The notes under the pieces were generated by a model. That model was not told the origin of the DNA. It searched no databases and worked only from the letters and a program-made list of their open reading frames with translations. This document shows, one piece after another, positions 5,857 to 13,952 of a stretch of DNA of 17,225 nt (the stretch's first letter is position 1; each line of letters opens with the position of its first letter). A program made the translations under genes and the position numbers. The stretch is from CAZADA01 sp964636945 (GTDB lineage Bacteria > Pseudomonadota > Alphaproteobacteria > Caulobacterales > Maricaulaceae), in NCBI GenBank assembly GCA_964636945.1, contig CAZWVH010000061.1, positions 1 to 17,225 on the forward strand, read 5' to 3'.

Positions 5857-7269
5857 ATGTCCGTCGACGCCGCCGAACGCGCTGATTACGCTGTTAAGGA
5901 TTTGTCTCTGGCCGAATACGGCCGCAAGGAAATCGCCATCGCCGAAACTGAAATGCCGGGCTTGATGGCTGCGCGTGAGGAGTATGGCGCTGGCCAGCCG
6001 CTTAAAGGTGCGCGGATCGCCGGGTCACTACACATGACCATCCAAACTGCGGTGCTGATTCAAACACTTGAGGCGCTGGGCGCGCAAGTGCGCTGGGCTT
6101 CATGCAACATCTACTCGACGCAAGATCACGCCGCGGCAGCCATCGCGGACGCCGGCACGCCGGTTTTTGCGCACAAGGGCGAGACGCTGGAGGAATATTG
6201 GGATTTCGCTGACAAGATCTTCCATTGGCCCAACGGCGAGATGGCCAATTTGATCCTCGATGATGGCGGCGACGCCACCATGTATATTCTGCTCGGCGCG
6301 CGCGCCGAAGAGGGCGAAGACGTCCTCTCCAATCCCAAATCGGAAGAAGAAGAGGTCCTGTTTGCGCAAATCAAAAAGCGCATGGAGGCCTCGCCAGGCT
6401 GGTTCACCAAACAGCGCCATGCGATCAAAGGCGTGTCGGAGGAAACCACCACTGGCGTCAATCGGCTCTACCAATTGATGGATAAGGGACGCTTGCCGTT
6501 CCCGGCCATCAATGTGAATGACAGCGTCACCAAGTCGAAATTCGACAATAAGTATGGCTGTCAAGAGAGCCTGGTGGACGCCATCCGCCGCGGCACAGAC
6601 GTGATGATGGCGGGCAAGGTCGCCTTTGTCGCCGGCTATGGCGATGTGGGCAAGGGCTCAGCGGCGTCGCTCGCTGGCTCTGGTGCGCGGGTGACGGTCT
6701 CTGAGATCGATCCCATTTGCGCATTGCAGGCCGCGATGGATGGCTTTGCCGTGCAAACGCTCGATGATGCGGTGGGGCAAGCCGATATCTTCGTCACCGC
6801 GACCGGCAACAAAGACATCATCACCGTCGATCACATGCGCCAAATGAAAGACATGGCGATTGTGTGCAATATCGGTCACTTCGACAATGAAATTCAGGTC
6901 GAAGCTCTGCGGAACTTCAAGTGGACCAACATCAAGCCGCAAGTCGACATGATCGAGTTTCCCGACGGCAAGCGGATTATTCTGTTGTCTGAAGGCCGTT
7001 TGGTGAATTTGGGCAACGCCACGGGCCACCCGTCCTTCGTGATGTCCGCCAGCTTCACCAATCAAACTCTGGCGCAGATCGAGTTGTGGACCAGAGGTGA
7101 CCAGTACGAGAACAAAGTCTACACACTGCCCAAGCACCTGGACGAAAAGGTTGCCCGCCTTCATCTCGAAAAACTTGGCGTAAAGCTCACTGAATTGAGC
7201 GATGATCAATCGGAATACTTGGGTGTTTCGCAAACAGGCCCATTCAAGCCGGAACATTATCGGTATTGA
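5857..7269 (+). CDS. ahcY: Adenosylhomocysteinase (S-adenosyl-L-homocysteine hydrolase)
   Basis: This cytoplasmic NAD-dependent enzyme splits S-adenosylhomocysteine into adenosine and homocysteine, clearing the inhibitor left by methyltransferases and feeding methionine regeneration. It has 470 residues, normal for bacterial forms. Visible motifs include YSTQDHAAAAI in the substrate domain, EETTTGVNRLY, and NDSVTKSKFDNKYGC with the catalytic Lys and Asp. The NAD-binding loop GYGDVGKGSAA starts at about residue 260, and the C-terminal signature KPEHYRY contributes to the neighbouring subunit's cofactor site. The ATG at 5857 has GGAG at 5847-5850 and gives the usual N-terminus. The gene lies 147 bp after HPr, behind a palindromic operator and possible leader structure, so it probably has its own regulated promoter. 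The next gene begins 41 bp downstream. Confidence 0.98.
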   Translation: MSVDAAERADYAVKDLSLAEYGRKEIAIAETEMPGLMAAREEYGAGQPLKGARIAGSLHMTIQTAVLIQTLEALGAQVRWASCNIYSTQDHAAAAIADAGTPVFAHKGETLEEYWDFADKIFHWPNGEMANLILDDGGDATMYILLGARAEEGEDVLSNPKSEEEEVLFAQIKKRMEASPGWFTKQRHAIKGVSEETTTGVNRLYQLMDKGRLPFPAINVNDSVTKSKFDNKYGCQESLVDAIRRGTDVMMAGKVAFVAGYGDVGKGSAASLAGSGARVTVSEIDPICALQAAMDGFAVQTLDDAVGQADIFVTATGNKDIITVDHMRQMKDMAIVCNIGHFDNEIQVEALRNFKWTNIKPQVDMIEFPDGKRIILLSEGRLVNLGNATGHPSFVMSASFTNQTLAQIELWTRGDQYENKVYTLPKHLDEKVARLHLEKLGVKLTELSDDQSEYLGVSQTGPFKPEHYRY

Positions 7270-7310
7270 TCCGGCGAGGAGGCGGCTTGGCGGAAAATAG
7301 GATAACACAA

Positions 7311-7949
7311 TTGACCTACCCGCCAGCCGCCCGTCTTGCCGACAACCCCGCCGCCGCCATCGCGCTGATGAACGCCAACCCGTTTGCGCACCTGTTCTCG
7401 GCACAAGGCGGGCTGATGGCGACGCGCATTCCCTTTGTGACCGACGTGGAGGGAGGACGCGCGACGTGCCTGCGCGCTCACCTGAATGTGCAAAATCCGC
7501 AAGTGAGCGGTTTGGATCGCGCCCCGGTCCTGATCGCGTTTTCCGGCCCGGCGACTTATGTCTCCCCGCATTGGCGAGCCGCCCCAACCCGCGGCGGGAC
7601 TTATGATTATGAGGAAGTCTATGTCCATGGCCGCGCGCGCGTGGTGGACGACATCGACTATTTTCGCAGACTGATTGACGATTTATCTGCGCTGATTGAA
7701 CCGCAATATGCAGAGGTTGGCGACTATCCGGTGTGGCAAACCACCATGGCGCCGCAAGGGTATATCGAGCGGCTCTTCCCCAGCATCACCGCGTTCGAAA
7801 TCGTCATCGATTCCGTGCAGATGATTTCCAAGCTGCACCAGAACTTTTCGCCAGAAGACCGTCGATCCGTCACCGATCACCTCGCGCGCGCCAATCGCGA
7901 GCAATCGCTGGCCATAGCAGAGAAAATCCGCAAGTCGCTGGAGGCTTAA
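7311..7949 (+). CDS. FMN-binding PaiB-family protein
   Basis: The 212-residue protein belongs to the PaiB/FMN_bind_2 family. It has the split-barrel N-terminal pattern NPFAHLFSAQGG and IPFVTDVEGG. The central block LRAHLNVQNPQ, the GPATYVSPHW motif and DYEEVYVHGRARVVDD follow. PaiB of Bacillus was described as a repressor of protease and sporulation genes, but most relatives are uncharacterised flavin-binding proteins, so I do not claim a repressor role. The TTG at 7311 is chosen because the product then begins MTYPPAARLADN, like family members (M-Y-x-P), and AGGA lies at 7299-7302. A TTG at 7287 behind AGGAGG (7277-7282) is an alternative. No good ATG exists before the conserved domain. It may be read through from ahcY. 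Confidence 0.85.
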   Translation: MTYPPAARLADNPAAAIALMNANPFAHLFSAQGGLMATRIPFVTDVEGGRATCLRAHLNVQNPQVSGLDRAPVLIAFSGPATYVSPHWRAAPTRGGTYDYEEVYVHGRARVVDDIDYFRRLIDDLSALIEPQYAEVGDYPVWQTTMAPQGYIERLFPSITAFEIVIDSVQMISKLHQNFSPEDRRSVTDHLARANREQSLAIAEKIRKSLEA

Positions 7950-8015
7950 CCGCGCGATGCGCCTCGCGCGAATGTGATGCTCGCCGACCATGCGGCTCCC
8001 AATTTGGCGTGAGAG

Positions 8016-8035
8016 CGCGCCTGGCTCGAGGCGCG
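8016..8035 (+). repeat. GC-rich hairpin between the PaiB-like gene and the TonB-C lipoprotein
   Basis: CGCGCCT (8016-8022) and AGGCGCG (8029-8035) form a perfect 7-bp stem with a 6-nt loop, 66 bp after the PaiB-like stop. No T-run follows, so it is not a standard intrinsic terminator. It could stall polymerase, stabilise a 3' end or be incidental. Confidence 0.3.
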
Positions 8036-8050
8036 GCGCTAGGCTAATCA

Positions 8051-8500
8051 ATGGCGATGAACCAAGCTGCAAGATACGCCCTGATCGTCGTCGTGTGCCT
8101 CACCGCCGCGTGCTCCATAGGCGTGGGGCGTATCGGCGGGGGGGACGTGTTTGTTCCGCGCATGGATTTCGGCATTGCCCCTGACGCCGCCACTTACACA
8201 CAGCCAGGCGATTGCCAGGGCGGCTCGCAGCTCGCGGCGGTGGATGTCCAGCCGCCCGACTATCCTGGCGGCGCCTTTCGCGACGGCAAGCAGGGCTGGG
8301 TGGTGGTGCGCCTGGATGTCGAAGCTGACGGCACCACGAACAATATAAAGATCCTCGACGCCGATCCGGACGGGCCGTTTAACGGCGCGTCGCGCAAGGC
8401 TGTGCGTGGTTGGCGGTTCGAGCCGCCCGAGGGAGGGACGCTGAAAAACTGTGTTGTGGTGCTCGATTACCGATTTGGGGTGGCCGAGATCGGGCTCTGA
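8051..8500 (+). CDS. Lipoprotein with TonB C-terminal domain
   Basis: The 149-residue protein has a lipoprotein signal: Arg at position 8, a hydrophobic core (ALIVVVCL) and lipobox LTAAC with lipidated C21. The +2 residue is Ser rather than Asp, which favours the outer membrane by the Lol rule of enterics (tentative here). Residues about 65-145 match a TonB C-terminal domain: VQPPDYPGGAFRDGKQGWVV, then VEADGTTNNIKILDADP and SRKAVRGWRFEPPEG. There is no N-terminal TM anchor or Pro-rich spanning region, so it cannot act as a classical TonB reaching ExbB/ExbD. Two Cys (in PGDCQGG and LKNCVVV) could bridge. The start may be ATG 8051 or 8057, both with weak ribosome-binding sites. The role is unknown; a partner of an envelope complex is plausible. 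Confidence 0.82.
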   Translation: MAMNQAARYALIVVVCLTAACSIGVGRIGGGDVFVPRMDFGIAPDAATYTQPGDCQGGSQLAAVDVQPPDYPGGAFRDGKQGWVVVRLDVEADGTTNNIKILDADPDGPFNGASRKAVRGWRFEPPEGGTLKNCVVVLDYRFGVAEIGL

Positions 8501-8669
8501 ATTTCCGCCGCCGAGAACATCGGTCGCGCAAGTCAACCAAAAAAATTTGGATTGTTGCATCGCGGTGCGCGACAGGCTCGGCTATGATGGTGATTCACAT
8601 ACCTCTGGGCGCGCATATCGCACACAAGATGCGGACCAGGCTGCCAGAGGAATAGGGGCGGGTTGAGAC

Positions 8670-11099
8670 ATGCTATCGAGCACTGGCCAATTAGCAGCGT
8701 TTATCGTGACGCTGGGCGCGATCGCTTTAGCGGTCGCTGCTGCGGCATGGGCATTTTATATGTCCCGCAATGCGCGTTCAGCCAATGCCGGCTGGCGGTC
8801 ACGCGCCGAACAATTGGAGCACGCGGTCGACCGCGCCGATACGCTGTTGGCGGCTCATCCCGGCGTTTTGTTTGCCTGGGAAGAGGACACCTCTGGCGGG
8901 CCCAGCGGTTGGGGATCGCCAGCCATGTATGGCGCGCCGGCGTCCATCGCATCTCTGCTGCGTTTCGCTGAAGCGCATTCCGGCGATGCGCCGCTTGAAG
9001 CGCGGGTGTTGGATGGCATGGCTGATTATGACGCCACCGACGCGGCCGGCGAGACAACCACACTGCGTAAGGCGCTGACACGGCTGAATGCCGACGGCGC
9101 GCCGTTTTCATTGGTGATTCATGGTCCTGGCGGACGCACACTCGAGGTTGATGGCCGTCCAGCAGGCTCGCGCATCGCCCTGTGGGTGGCGGATCCCAAT
9201 CTTAAGGTGTCGGAATACTTATCCACGGCCGGACGTGCGGACGAAGCCGGCAAGCGCATTTTCGATGATCCCGCGGCGTTTCAAGACCTGCTGGAGCGCA
9301 TGCCGCTGCCGGCCTGGCGGTATTCGTCGGGCATGAAGCTCATTTGGGCGAACGCGGCCTTTCTCAATGTGGTTGAGGCGTCCAATCTGCGCGATGCACA
9401 AGTGCGCGATCTGGCTCTTGATGAGCGTTCCAAGGAACAGGCGCGCCGTTCAATAGAAGAGGGTGTCGTTGGCGAAAGCCGGGAAATTACGGCGGTCGGC
9501 GCTCAGCGGCTGGTGGATATTCTCACGTTTCCGATCTCCGGCGGTGTGGCGGGCGTGGCGGTTGACATGACTCCACTGGCCCGCCAGCGCAACCAGGCCC
9601 GCGATGCCTCGGATTGGCGCGGCTCGGCGCTCAACCGAGTGGCGGACGCCGTAGCGATTTTCTCGCCCGATCGCGAATTGGTTTTCCACAATGCCGCCTT
9701 CGCCCGGCTGTTTGACCTTAATCAGGATTGGCTGAAACGCGCGCCCACCCATGGTGATTTGCTCGACCGGCTGCATGAGGAAGGCAAAACGCCGATGACC
9801 GCGGACTATGCGGCCTGGCGCGCCGGCGAAATGGCCATGTATGCGCGCGGGGAGGAGCCCTTGCCCGACGGCGTGTGGGAGCTTGGAGAGAGCGTGCGGC
9901 TGAGGGTGGTTCGCGTACGCCATCCGGCCGGCGGCGGCGTGGTGGTGTTCCGTGATGAAACTGAACTTTATCGCCTCAAGACTGATCTCAAGACACGCAT
10001 GTCAGTACAATTGGCCACATTGGACAAGCTGGGCGATGCGCTGGCCGTTTTTGGCAATGACGGGCGTTGCCAATTGCAGAACGCCGCCTTCTCCACGCTG
10101 TGGGAGCTACCCGATAGATTGACTGAGGACGGCGCGGCATTTGGCGACATTATGGAAAGCTCATTGCCATTGTTTGCCGATCGCCAATCCTGGCTGCGGA
10201 TGAAGGCGCGCATTACCAACATCAGCGAAGATGTGCGCAAGGAAGTGACCGAATATATTGAGCGCACCGATGGCAAAATTTTGCGATTGGTGTCGCGTCC
10301 ATTGCCCGACGGCGCAACGGCTTTGAGCTTCACCGACGTCACCGCTGACCGGCATCTGGAACAGGCGCTGCGCGAACGCAATGACGCCTTGCAGTCCGTG
10401 GAAAAGGTGCAGAGCGATTTCGTCGGCCATGTGAGCTACCAACTACGCGCGCCGTTGCAGACGATAATGGGCTACGCCGAATTGCTCAAAATGACGCTGG
10501 ATCCCGAGGCCAACCCCCGAGAGTCCGACCAGGCCGACATCATTGCGCGCGCCAGCGGCGAACTGAACAAATTGGTGGATAATATTCTCGATGTGGCGGC
10601 GATCACGTCAAATGCGGTGGATATGGAGTGGGCGGATGTGCCGTTGGCTGACGCGCTGCAAGACGCGATCCAGCTCGTGCAAACTAAGGCCGAAGATACA
10701 CGCATCAAATTGGTGGTGGATTGCCCGCTCGACATCGGCGCCATCCGTGCTGACGCCCGCCGGCTCAAACAAGTCGTCTACAATCTGTTGGTCAATGCCG
10801 TGCGCCATACCCCGCCGGGCGGGCAAGTGATTGTGGGTGCACGGCGTGATCGCGGGGGCGTGGTCGTGTGGGTGGCGGACGACGGCGCCGGCATTCCAGC
10901 TGACCAACGTGCGCATATCTTTGACCCGTTTACTTCAGGCGACCACGGCGGCGCAGGCCTGGGGCTGACCTTGGTCAAGGCATTTGTCAATTTGCATGGA
11001 GGATGGGTGGACGTGGAATCTGAAGAGGGCGAAGGCACGCGGGTGACGTGCCACTTTCCCGTCCCTGATGAGGGCGAGGACGCGATCGCCGCCGAATAA
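8670..11099 (+). CDS. divL: DivL-type PAS sensor kinase homologue (Tyr in H-box)
   Basis: The protein has 809 residues. One N-terminal TM (about 8-31) is followed by a degenerate PAS-like region (about 60-180) and three clearer PAS domains (about 205-305, 325-430 and 450-560). A HisKA-like helical domain (about 575-650) and a HATPase domain (about 690-800) end it. The H-box reads GHVSYQLRAPL: Tyr590 replaces the phosphoacceptor His, a hallmark of Caulobacter DivL. The HATPase N box (YNLLVNAVRHTPP), G1 (ADDGAGIPADQ) and G2 (GGAGLGL) are intact. In Caulobacter, DivL binds phosphorylated/unphosphorylated DivK and controls the CckA kinase, and so CtrA, in the cell cycle (established there, inferred here). 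The tsaE-amgK-murU-addBA neighbourhood supports the call. The gene is convergent with a ferredoxin gene, with only 15 bp between stops. Confidence 0.9.
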   Translation: MLSSTGQLAAFIVTLGAIALAVAAAAWAFYMSRNARSANAGWRSRAEQLEHAVDRADTLLAAHPGVLFAWEEDTSGGPSGWGSPAMYGAPASIASLLRFAEAHSGDAPLEARVLDGMADYDATDAAGETTTLRKALTRLNADGAPFSLVIHGPGGRTLEVDGRPAGSRIALWVADPNLKVSEYLSTAGRADEAGKRIFDDPAAFQDLLERMPLPAWRYSSGMKLIWANAAFLNVVEASNLRDAQVRDLALDERSKEQARRSIEEGVVGESREITAVGAQRLVDILTFPISGGVAGVAVDMTPLARQRNQARDASDWRGSALNRVADAVAIFSPDRELVFHNAAFARLFDLNQDWLKRAPTHGDLLDRLHEEGKTPMTADYAAWRAGEMAMYARGEEPLPDGVWELGESVRLRVVRVRHPAGGGVVVFRDETELYRLKTDLKTRMSVQLATLDKLGDALAVFGNDGRCQLQNAAFSTLWELPDRLTEDGAAFGDIMESSLPLFADRQSWLRMKARITNISEDVRKEVTEYIERTDGKILRLVSRPLPDGATALSFTDVTADRHLEQALRERNDALQSVEKVQSDFVGHVSYQLRAPLQTIMGYAELLKMTLDPEANPRESDQADIIARASGELNKLVDNILDVAAITSNAVDMEWADVPLADALQDAIQLVQTKAEDTRIKLVVDCPLDIGAIRADARRLKQVVYNLLVNAVRHTPPGGQVIVGARRDRGGVVVWVADDGAGIPADQRAHIFDPFTSGDHGGAGLGLTLVKAFVNLHGGWVDVESEEGEGTRVTCHFPVPDEGEDAIAAE

Positions 11100-11114
11100 C
11101 GACACCGCCCGCGC

Positions 11115-11435
11115 CTAACCTTGGTTCTCCGGCATGCGCACCACCAGGCCGTCCAACTCTTCGCTCACCGTGATTTGGCATGAAAGCCGCGATGTGGCGT
11201 CGGTGTCCGACGCAAAATCAAGCATGGATTCCTCCATGCTTTCCGCTTTACCCGTTTTTTCCACCCAAGCGGGATCCACATGCACGTGACAGGTTGCGCA
11301 GGCGCACGCGCCCCCGCAGTCAGCGTCAATGCCTGGGATCGAGTTGGTGACCGCGCCCTCCATGACCGTCATGCCTGGCTTGACGTCGATGACATACTCT
11401 TTGCCAGTGTGGTCGATGTACGTAACTTTCGCCAT
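11115..11435 (-). CDS. [2Fe-2S] ferredoxin, adrenodoxin/FdxB type
   Basis: The 106-residue small electron carrier is of the adrenodoxin/vertebrate-type family. Cluster ligands are C40, C46 and C49 in DCGGACACATCHV (Cx5Cx2C) and C86 in SRLSCQI. An additional C44 lies in the loop, as in E. coli Fdx. The opening MAKVTYIDHTGKEYVIDV is the usual beta-strand start. Such ferredoxins feed electrons to Fe-S assembly or to P450s; the partner cannot be told from here. The start is the ATG whose complement is at 11433-11435, with AGGCGG just upstream on the minus strand. A longer frame starting at 11495 is unlikely. It is transcribed opposite to all its neighbours, so it has its own promoter in the gap before tsaE. 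Confidence 0.95.
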   Translation of the reverse strand: MAKVTYIDHTGKEYVIDVKPGMTVMEGAVTNSIPGIDADCGGACACATCHVHVDPAWVEKTGKAESMEESMLDFASDTDATSRLSCQITVSEELDGLVVRMPENQG

Positions 11436-11573
11436 GATGCCGCCTTTGTTTGTGTTCGGGTGACGAGGAGGGTGGAATTGTGAACGCCCTTGCATGTATC
11501 GCGTTGTGGCTCAGGCGCAACCTACCTGTCAGTTTAGCGTGCAAAACCACGACACAGCGACACGGAGATTTGG
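11436..11573. promoter_or_regulatory. Divergent promoter region between ferredoxin gene and tsaE
   Basis: This 138-bp gap must hold the ferredoxin promoter (minus strand) and probably one for the tsaE operon. A weak candidate for the ferredoxin gene is TTGCGC on the minus strand (complement of 11515-11520), 16 bp, then TACATG (complement of 11493-11498). I see no convincing plus-strand promoter for tsaE. Confidence 0.35.
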
Positions 11574-12059
11574 GTGTCCAAATTTTTCGTCGCCGATGAA
11601 ATCGCCATGGGATCATTTGGCGCGGCGTTAGCCGCATTGCTGGAAGGCGGCGACACCATTTGCCTGATTGGAAATTTGGGCGCGGGCAAGACCACATTGG
11701 CGCGCGCCATTATCGCTTCAAAAACCGGACACGATGACGCCCCAAGCCCCACCTACACCTTAGTGCAGACATATGAGGCTCCATCGCTTGAGATTTGGCA
11801 CGCGGATCTTTATCGCATTGAAGACCCAAGCGAAGTCGAAGAGCTTGGACTTGAGGAGGCGTTCGATGTTGCGTTGGTGTTGGTCGAATGGCCCGATCGT
11901 CTAGGGCCCTATCTTCCTGATGACAGGGTCGAACTTGAGATCACGCCGACACAGTCTGGTTTCGGGCGCGCCATTGACGTGACAGGGTATGGATTAGGAG
12001 AAGCACGCGCGCATGACATTGTCCGCCACATCCCGGGAAGTTTCGCTCACCGCACGTGA
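11574..12059 (+). CDS. tsaE: tRNA t6A biosynthesis ATPase TsaE
   Basis: The 161-residue P-loop ATPase works with TsaB and TsaD to make N6-threonylcarbamoyladenosine at A37 of ANN-decoding tRNAs. Walker A is GNLGAGKTTLAR with K39. The family motifs SPTYTLVQTYE, WHADLYRIED and LVEWPDRLGPYLP follow. Length is normal. The start is GTG at 11574, preceded by GGAGA at 11564-11568. An ATG at 11607 lies too close to Walker A and would remove the first strand. The 3' end overlaps amgK by 47 nt in another frame, indicating tight coupling. The same gene pair beside divL is, to my knowledge, common in Caulobacterales. Confidence 0.95.
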   Translation: MSKFFVADEIAMGSFGAALAALLEGGDTICLIGNLGAGKTTLARAIIASKTGHDDAPSPTYTLVQTYEAPSLEIWHADLYRIEDPSEVEELGLEEAFDVALVLVEWPDRLGPYLPDDRVELEITPTQSGFGRAIDVTGYGLGEARAHDIVRHIPGSFAHRT

Positions 12060-13140
12060 CGAGGCGGTTGAACATATGTTGGGCCAGGCGGGTTGGTCCG
12101 CCGCGGAACGCCGCCCGTTGGCGGGCGACGCCTCAACGCGCCGGTATCAGCGGCTGCATTTGAATGGCGCCACGGCGGTGCTGATGGATGCGCCGCCCGC
12201 CGCCGAGACGCCAACGTGTCCGCCCGACGCGGACGAGGCCGAGCGGATTCGCCTGGGGTACAACGCAATGGCGCGATTGGCCGGGCCCAATGCGGCCGCC
12301 TTTGCCGGACTGGCGAGCGAGCTGACGCGGCGGGGATTTTCAGCGCCAAAAATTCTCGGTGCGGATATGGAGCATGGTTTCATTCTGCTCGAAGATTTGG
12401 GCGATGAGCTGTATGCTCGCGCCATTGAACGCGGCGCGGACCCGCACGCGCTTTACGGCGCAGCCATTGACCTTTTGGGCGCGGTGCGCCGTGCGACATT
12501 GCCGTCGACCGTGGGCGTGAATGGCGCGCAATGGATAGTGCAAACCTACGATCACGTCGCCCGCCAAGCTGAAGCGGACTTGCTGGTGGACTGGTATGCG
12601 CCATTTCGCATGGGCGCAGCGTTATCCGATGAAGGACGCCAAAACTGGCACGACGTATGGGCTGCGTTGGAGCCGGCTTTGGCTGCGGACGCTCACACGC
12701 TGAACCTGCGCGATGTGCACGCTGAAAACCTGATTTGGCTGCCAGAGAGGGACGGCCCCGCGCGCGCCGGCTTGCTCGATTTTCAAGACGCGCTGTTCGG
12801 CCACCCCGCCTATGACCTGGTGTCACTATTGGAAGACGCCCGCCGCGACGTGGACCCAAAATTGGCGGATAACATGATTGACCGGTACGTGGATGCCGCA
12901 TGCATTGCAGACAAGGCGGATTTCTTGCGCGCCTACCGCGTGCTGGGCGCGCAGCGCAACGCAAAAATCCTCGGCATATTCGTCCGCTTGGCCGAGCGCG
13001 ATGGCAAGCGCCATTACCTCGCCCATTTGCCGCGCGTGGCGCGTCATTTCGTGAATGACATTTCCCACCCCGACCTGGCGGACCTGCGCATTTGGGCTGA
13101 ACGCCACATTCCCAGTGTCTTCCAGGACGCGGAGAGTTGA
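12013..13140 (+). CDS. amgK: Anomeric MurNAc/GlcNAc kinase AmgK (APH-like fold)
   Basis: The 375-residue aminoglycoside-phosphotransferase-fold kinase matches AmgK. AmgK phosphorylates C1 of free MurNAc and GlcNAc in the MurU-type peptidoglycan recycling route, which bypasses early UDP-MurNAc synthesis. The catalytic loop is LRDVHAENLIW, with D234 as likely base. The metal-binding region is LLDFQDALFGHPAYD with D256, and SLLEDARRDV follows. The N-lobe has LAGDASTRRYQRL, typical of the family. The immediate MurU neighbour makes this call much stronger than a generic phosphotransferase. The ATG at 12013 has AGGAG at 11996-12000, a long 12-nt spacing. Most of the first 15 residues lie in the tsaE overlap, and a slightly later start is possible. 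Confidence 0.9.
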   Translation: MTLSATSREVSLTARDEAVEHMLGQAGWSAAERRPLAGDASTRRYQRLHLNGATAVLMDAPPAAETPTCPPDADEAERIRLGYNAMARLAGPNAAAFAGLASELTRRGFSAPKILGADMEHGFILLEDLGDELYARAIERGADPHALYGAAIDLLGAVRRATLPSTVGVNGAQWIVQTYDHVARQAEADLLVDWYAPFRMGAALSDEGRQNWHDVWAALEPALAADAHTLNLRDVHAENLIWLPERDGPARAGLLDFQDALFGHPAYDLVSLLEDARRDVDPKLADNMIDRYVDAACIADKADFLRAYRVLGAQRNAKILGIFVRLAERDGKRHYLAHLPRVARHFVNDISHPDLADLRIWAERHIPSVFQDAES

Positions 13141-13142
13141 GC

Positions 13143-13871
13143 ATGGTTGGACGAACCGCCATGGTCATGGCCGCTGGCCTGGGTAAGCGCATGCGACCGC
13201 TGACCAATGACCGGCCCAAGGCGCTGGTGTCGGTGGCGGGCAAAACACTGCTCGATCATATTCTGGATCGCTTAGCCGACGCCGGGGTCGAGCGCGCTGT
13301 GGTCAACGCCCACCATTTCGCCGACCGGTTAGAAGACCATTTGGCCGCACGCTCCGGCGCGCCAGCGATTGTCGTGTCCGACGAACGCGATCAATTGCTG
13401 GAGACGGGCGGAGCTCTGGTTAAGGCGCGGCCGCTTCTCGGAGAGGATCCCATATATGTCGCCAACGCCGATCCGGTTTGGCGCGAGGATATTGGCTCAG
13501 AACCCGCGCTGACCATGCTGCAACGCTTGTGGGACAGCGATTGCATGGATGCATTGTTGCTCTTGGCCCGCCAAGATCGTTCCATGGGCTATGATGGCAG
13601 GGGCGATTTTCTGCTTGCCGAGGACGGCCGCATCGCCCGGCGGGGCGAGGCGGCGAGCGCCCCTCACGTCTATGCCGGCGTGCAGCTGTTTTCGCCCAAG
13701 CTCATTGATGGTTTTCCGCTCGAATGCTTTTCGCTCAACGCAATGTGGGACAAGGCGCTCGCCTCTGGCCGCGCCCATGGCGCGGTGCTGAACGGGGAGT
13801 GGATGCATGTCGGCGATCCCGCCGCTCGCGATGAGGCCGAAAAGCGCCTCGCCGCACTGGCTGATGGCTGA
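13143..13871 (+). CDS. murU: N-acetylmuramate-1-phosphate uridylyltransferase MurU
   Basis: The 242-residue nucleotidyltransferase joins UTP to MurNAc-alpha-1-phosphate, completing recycling to UDP-MurNAc after AmgK. The nucleotide-binding signature is MAAGLGKRMRP followed by RPKALV. The metal-binding Asp is in YVANADPVW. ETGGALVKARPLL and the C-terminal GEWMHVGDP also match this family. Length is close to Pseudomonas MurU. The start ATG at 13143 lies two bases after the amgK stop, with GGAGAG at 13131-13136. A generic glucose-1-phosphate nucleotidyltransferase is the alternative, but the amgK pairing argues for MurU. The next gene starts 81 bp further on behind a strong ribosome-binding site. 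Confidence 0.92.
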   Translation: MVGRTAMVMAAGLGKRMRPLTNDRPKALVSVAGKTLLDHILDRLADAGVERAVVNAHHFADRLEDHLAARSGAPAIVVSDERDQLLETGGALVKARPLLGEDPIYVANADPVWREDIGSEPALTMLQRLWDSDCMDALLLLARQDRSMGYDGRGDFLLAEDGRIARRGEAASAPHVYAGVQLFSPKLIDGFPLECFSLNAMWDKALASGRAHGAVLNGEWMHVGDPAARDEAEKRLAALADG

Positions 13872-13952
13872 CCAACTCACAGATTTCTTGTGCGGGACTC
13901 TTACTGGCCGCGTCGAACTGGTTCATGACTCACTTCGGGCAAGGAGAGTGTC

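Noticed and set aside
6658..7587. Long minus-strand open frame opposite ahcY and the PaiB-like gene
   Set aside because: It shadows the GC-rich codon pattern of well-identified plus-strand genes and contains no recognisable domain.
8016..8035. Intrinsic terminator after the PaiB-like gene
   Set aside because: The stem is good, but no T-run follows. It is kept only as a hairpin.
8592..8596. GATTC (GANTC, CcrM methylation site) in the divL upstream region
   Set aside because: One such site in about 170 bp is close to chance expectation, and its position relative to a promoter is unknown.
10437..10439. H-box His to Tyr change read as an inactivating mutation or sequencing error
   Set aside because: Tyr at this site is the known feature of DivL, and the rest of the protein and gene neighbourhood fit DivL.
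12380..13243. 287-codon minus-strand frame opposite amgK
   Set aside because: It lies antisense to a clear kinase gene, with Arg/Pro/Ala-rich low-complexity content typical of reverse-strand artefacts.
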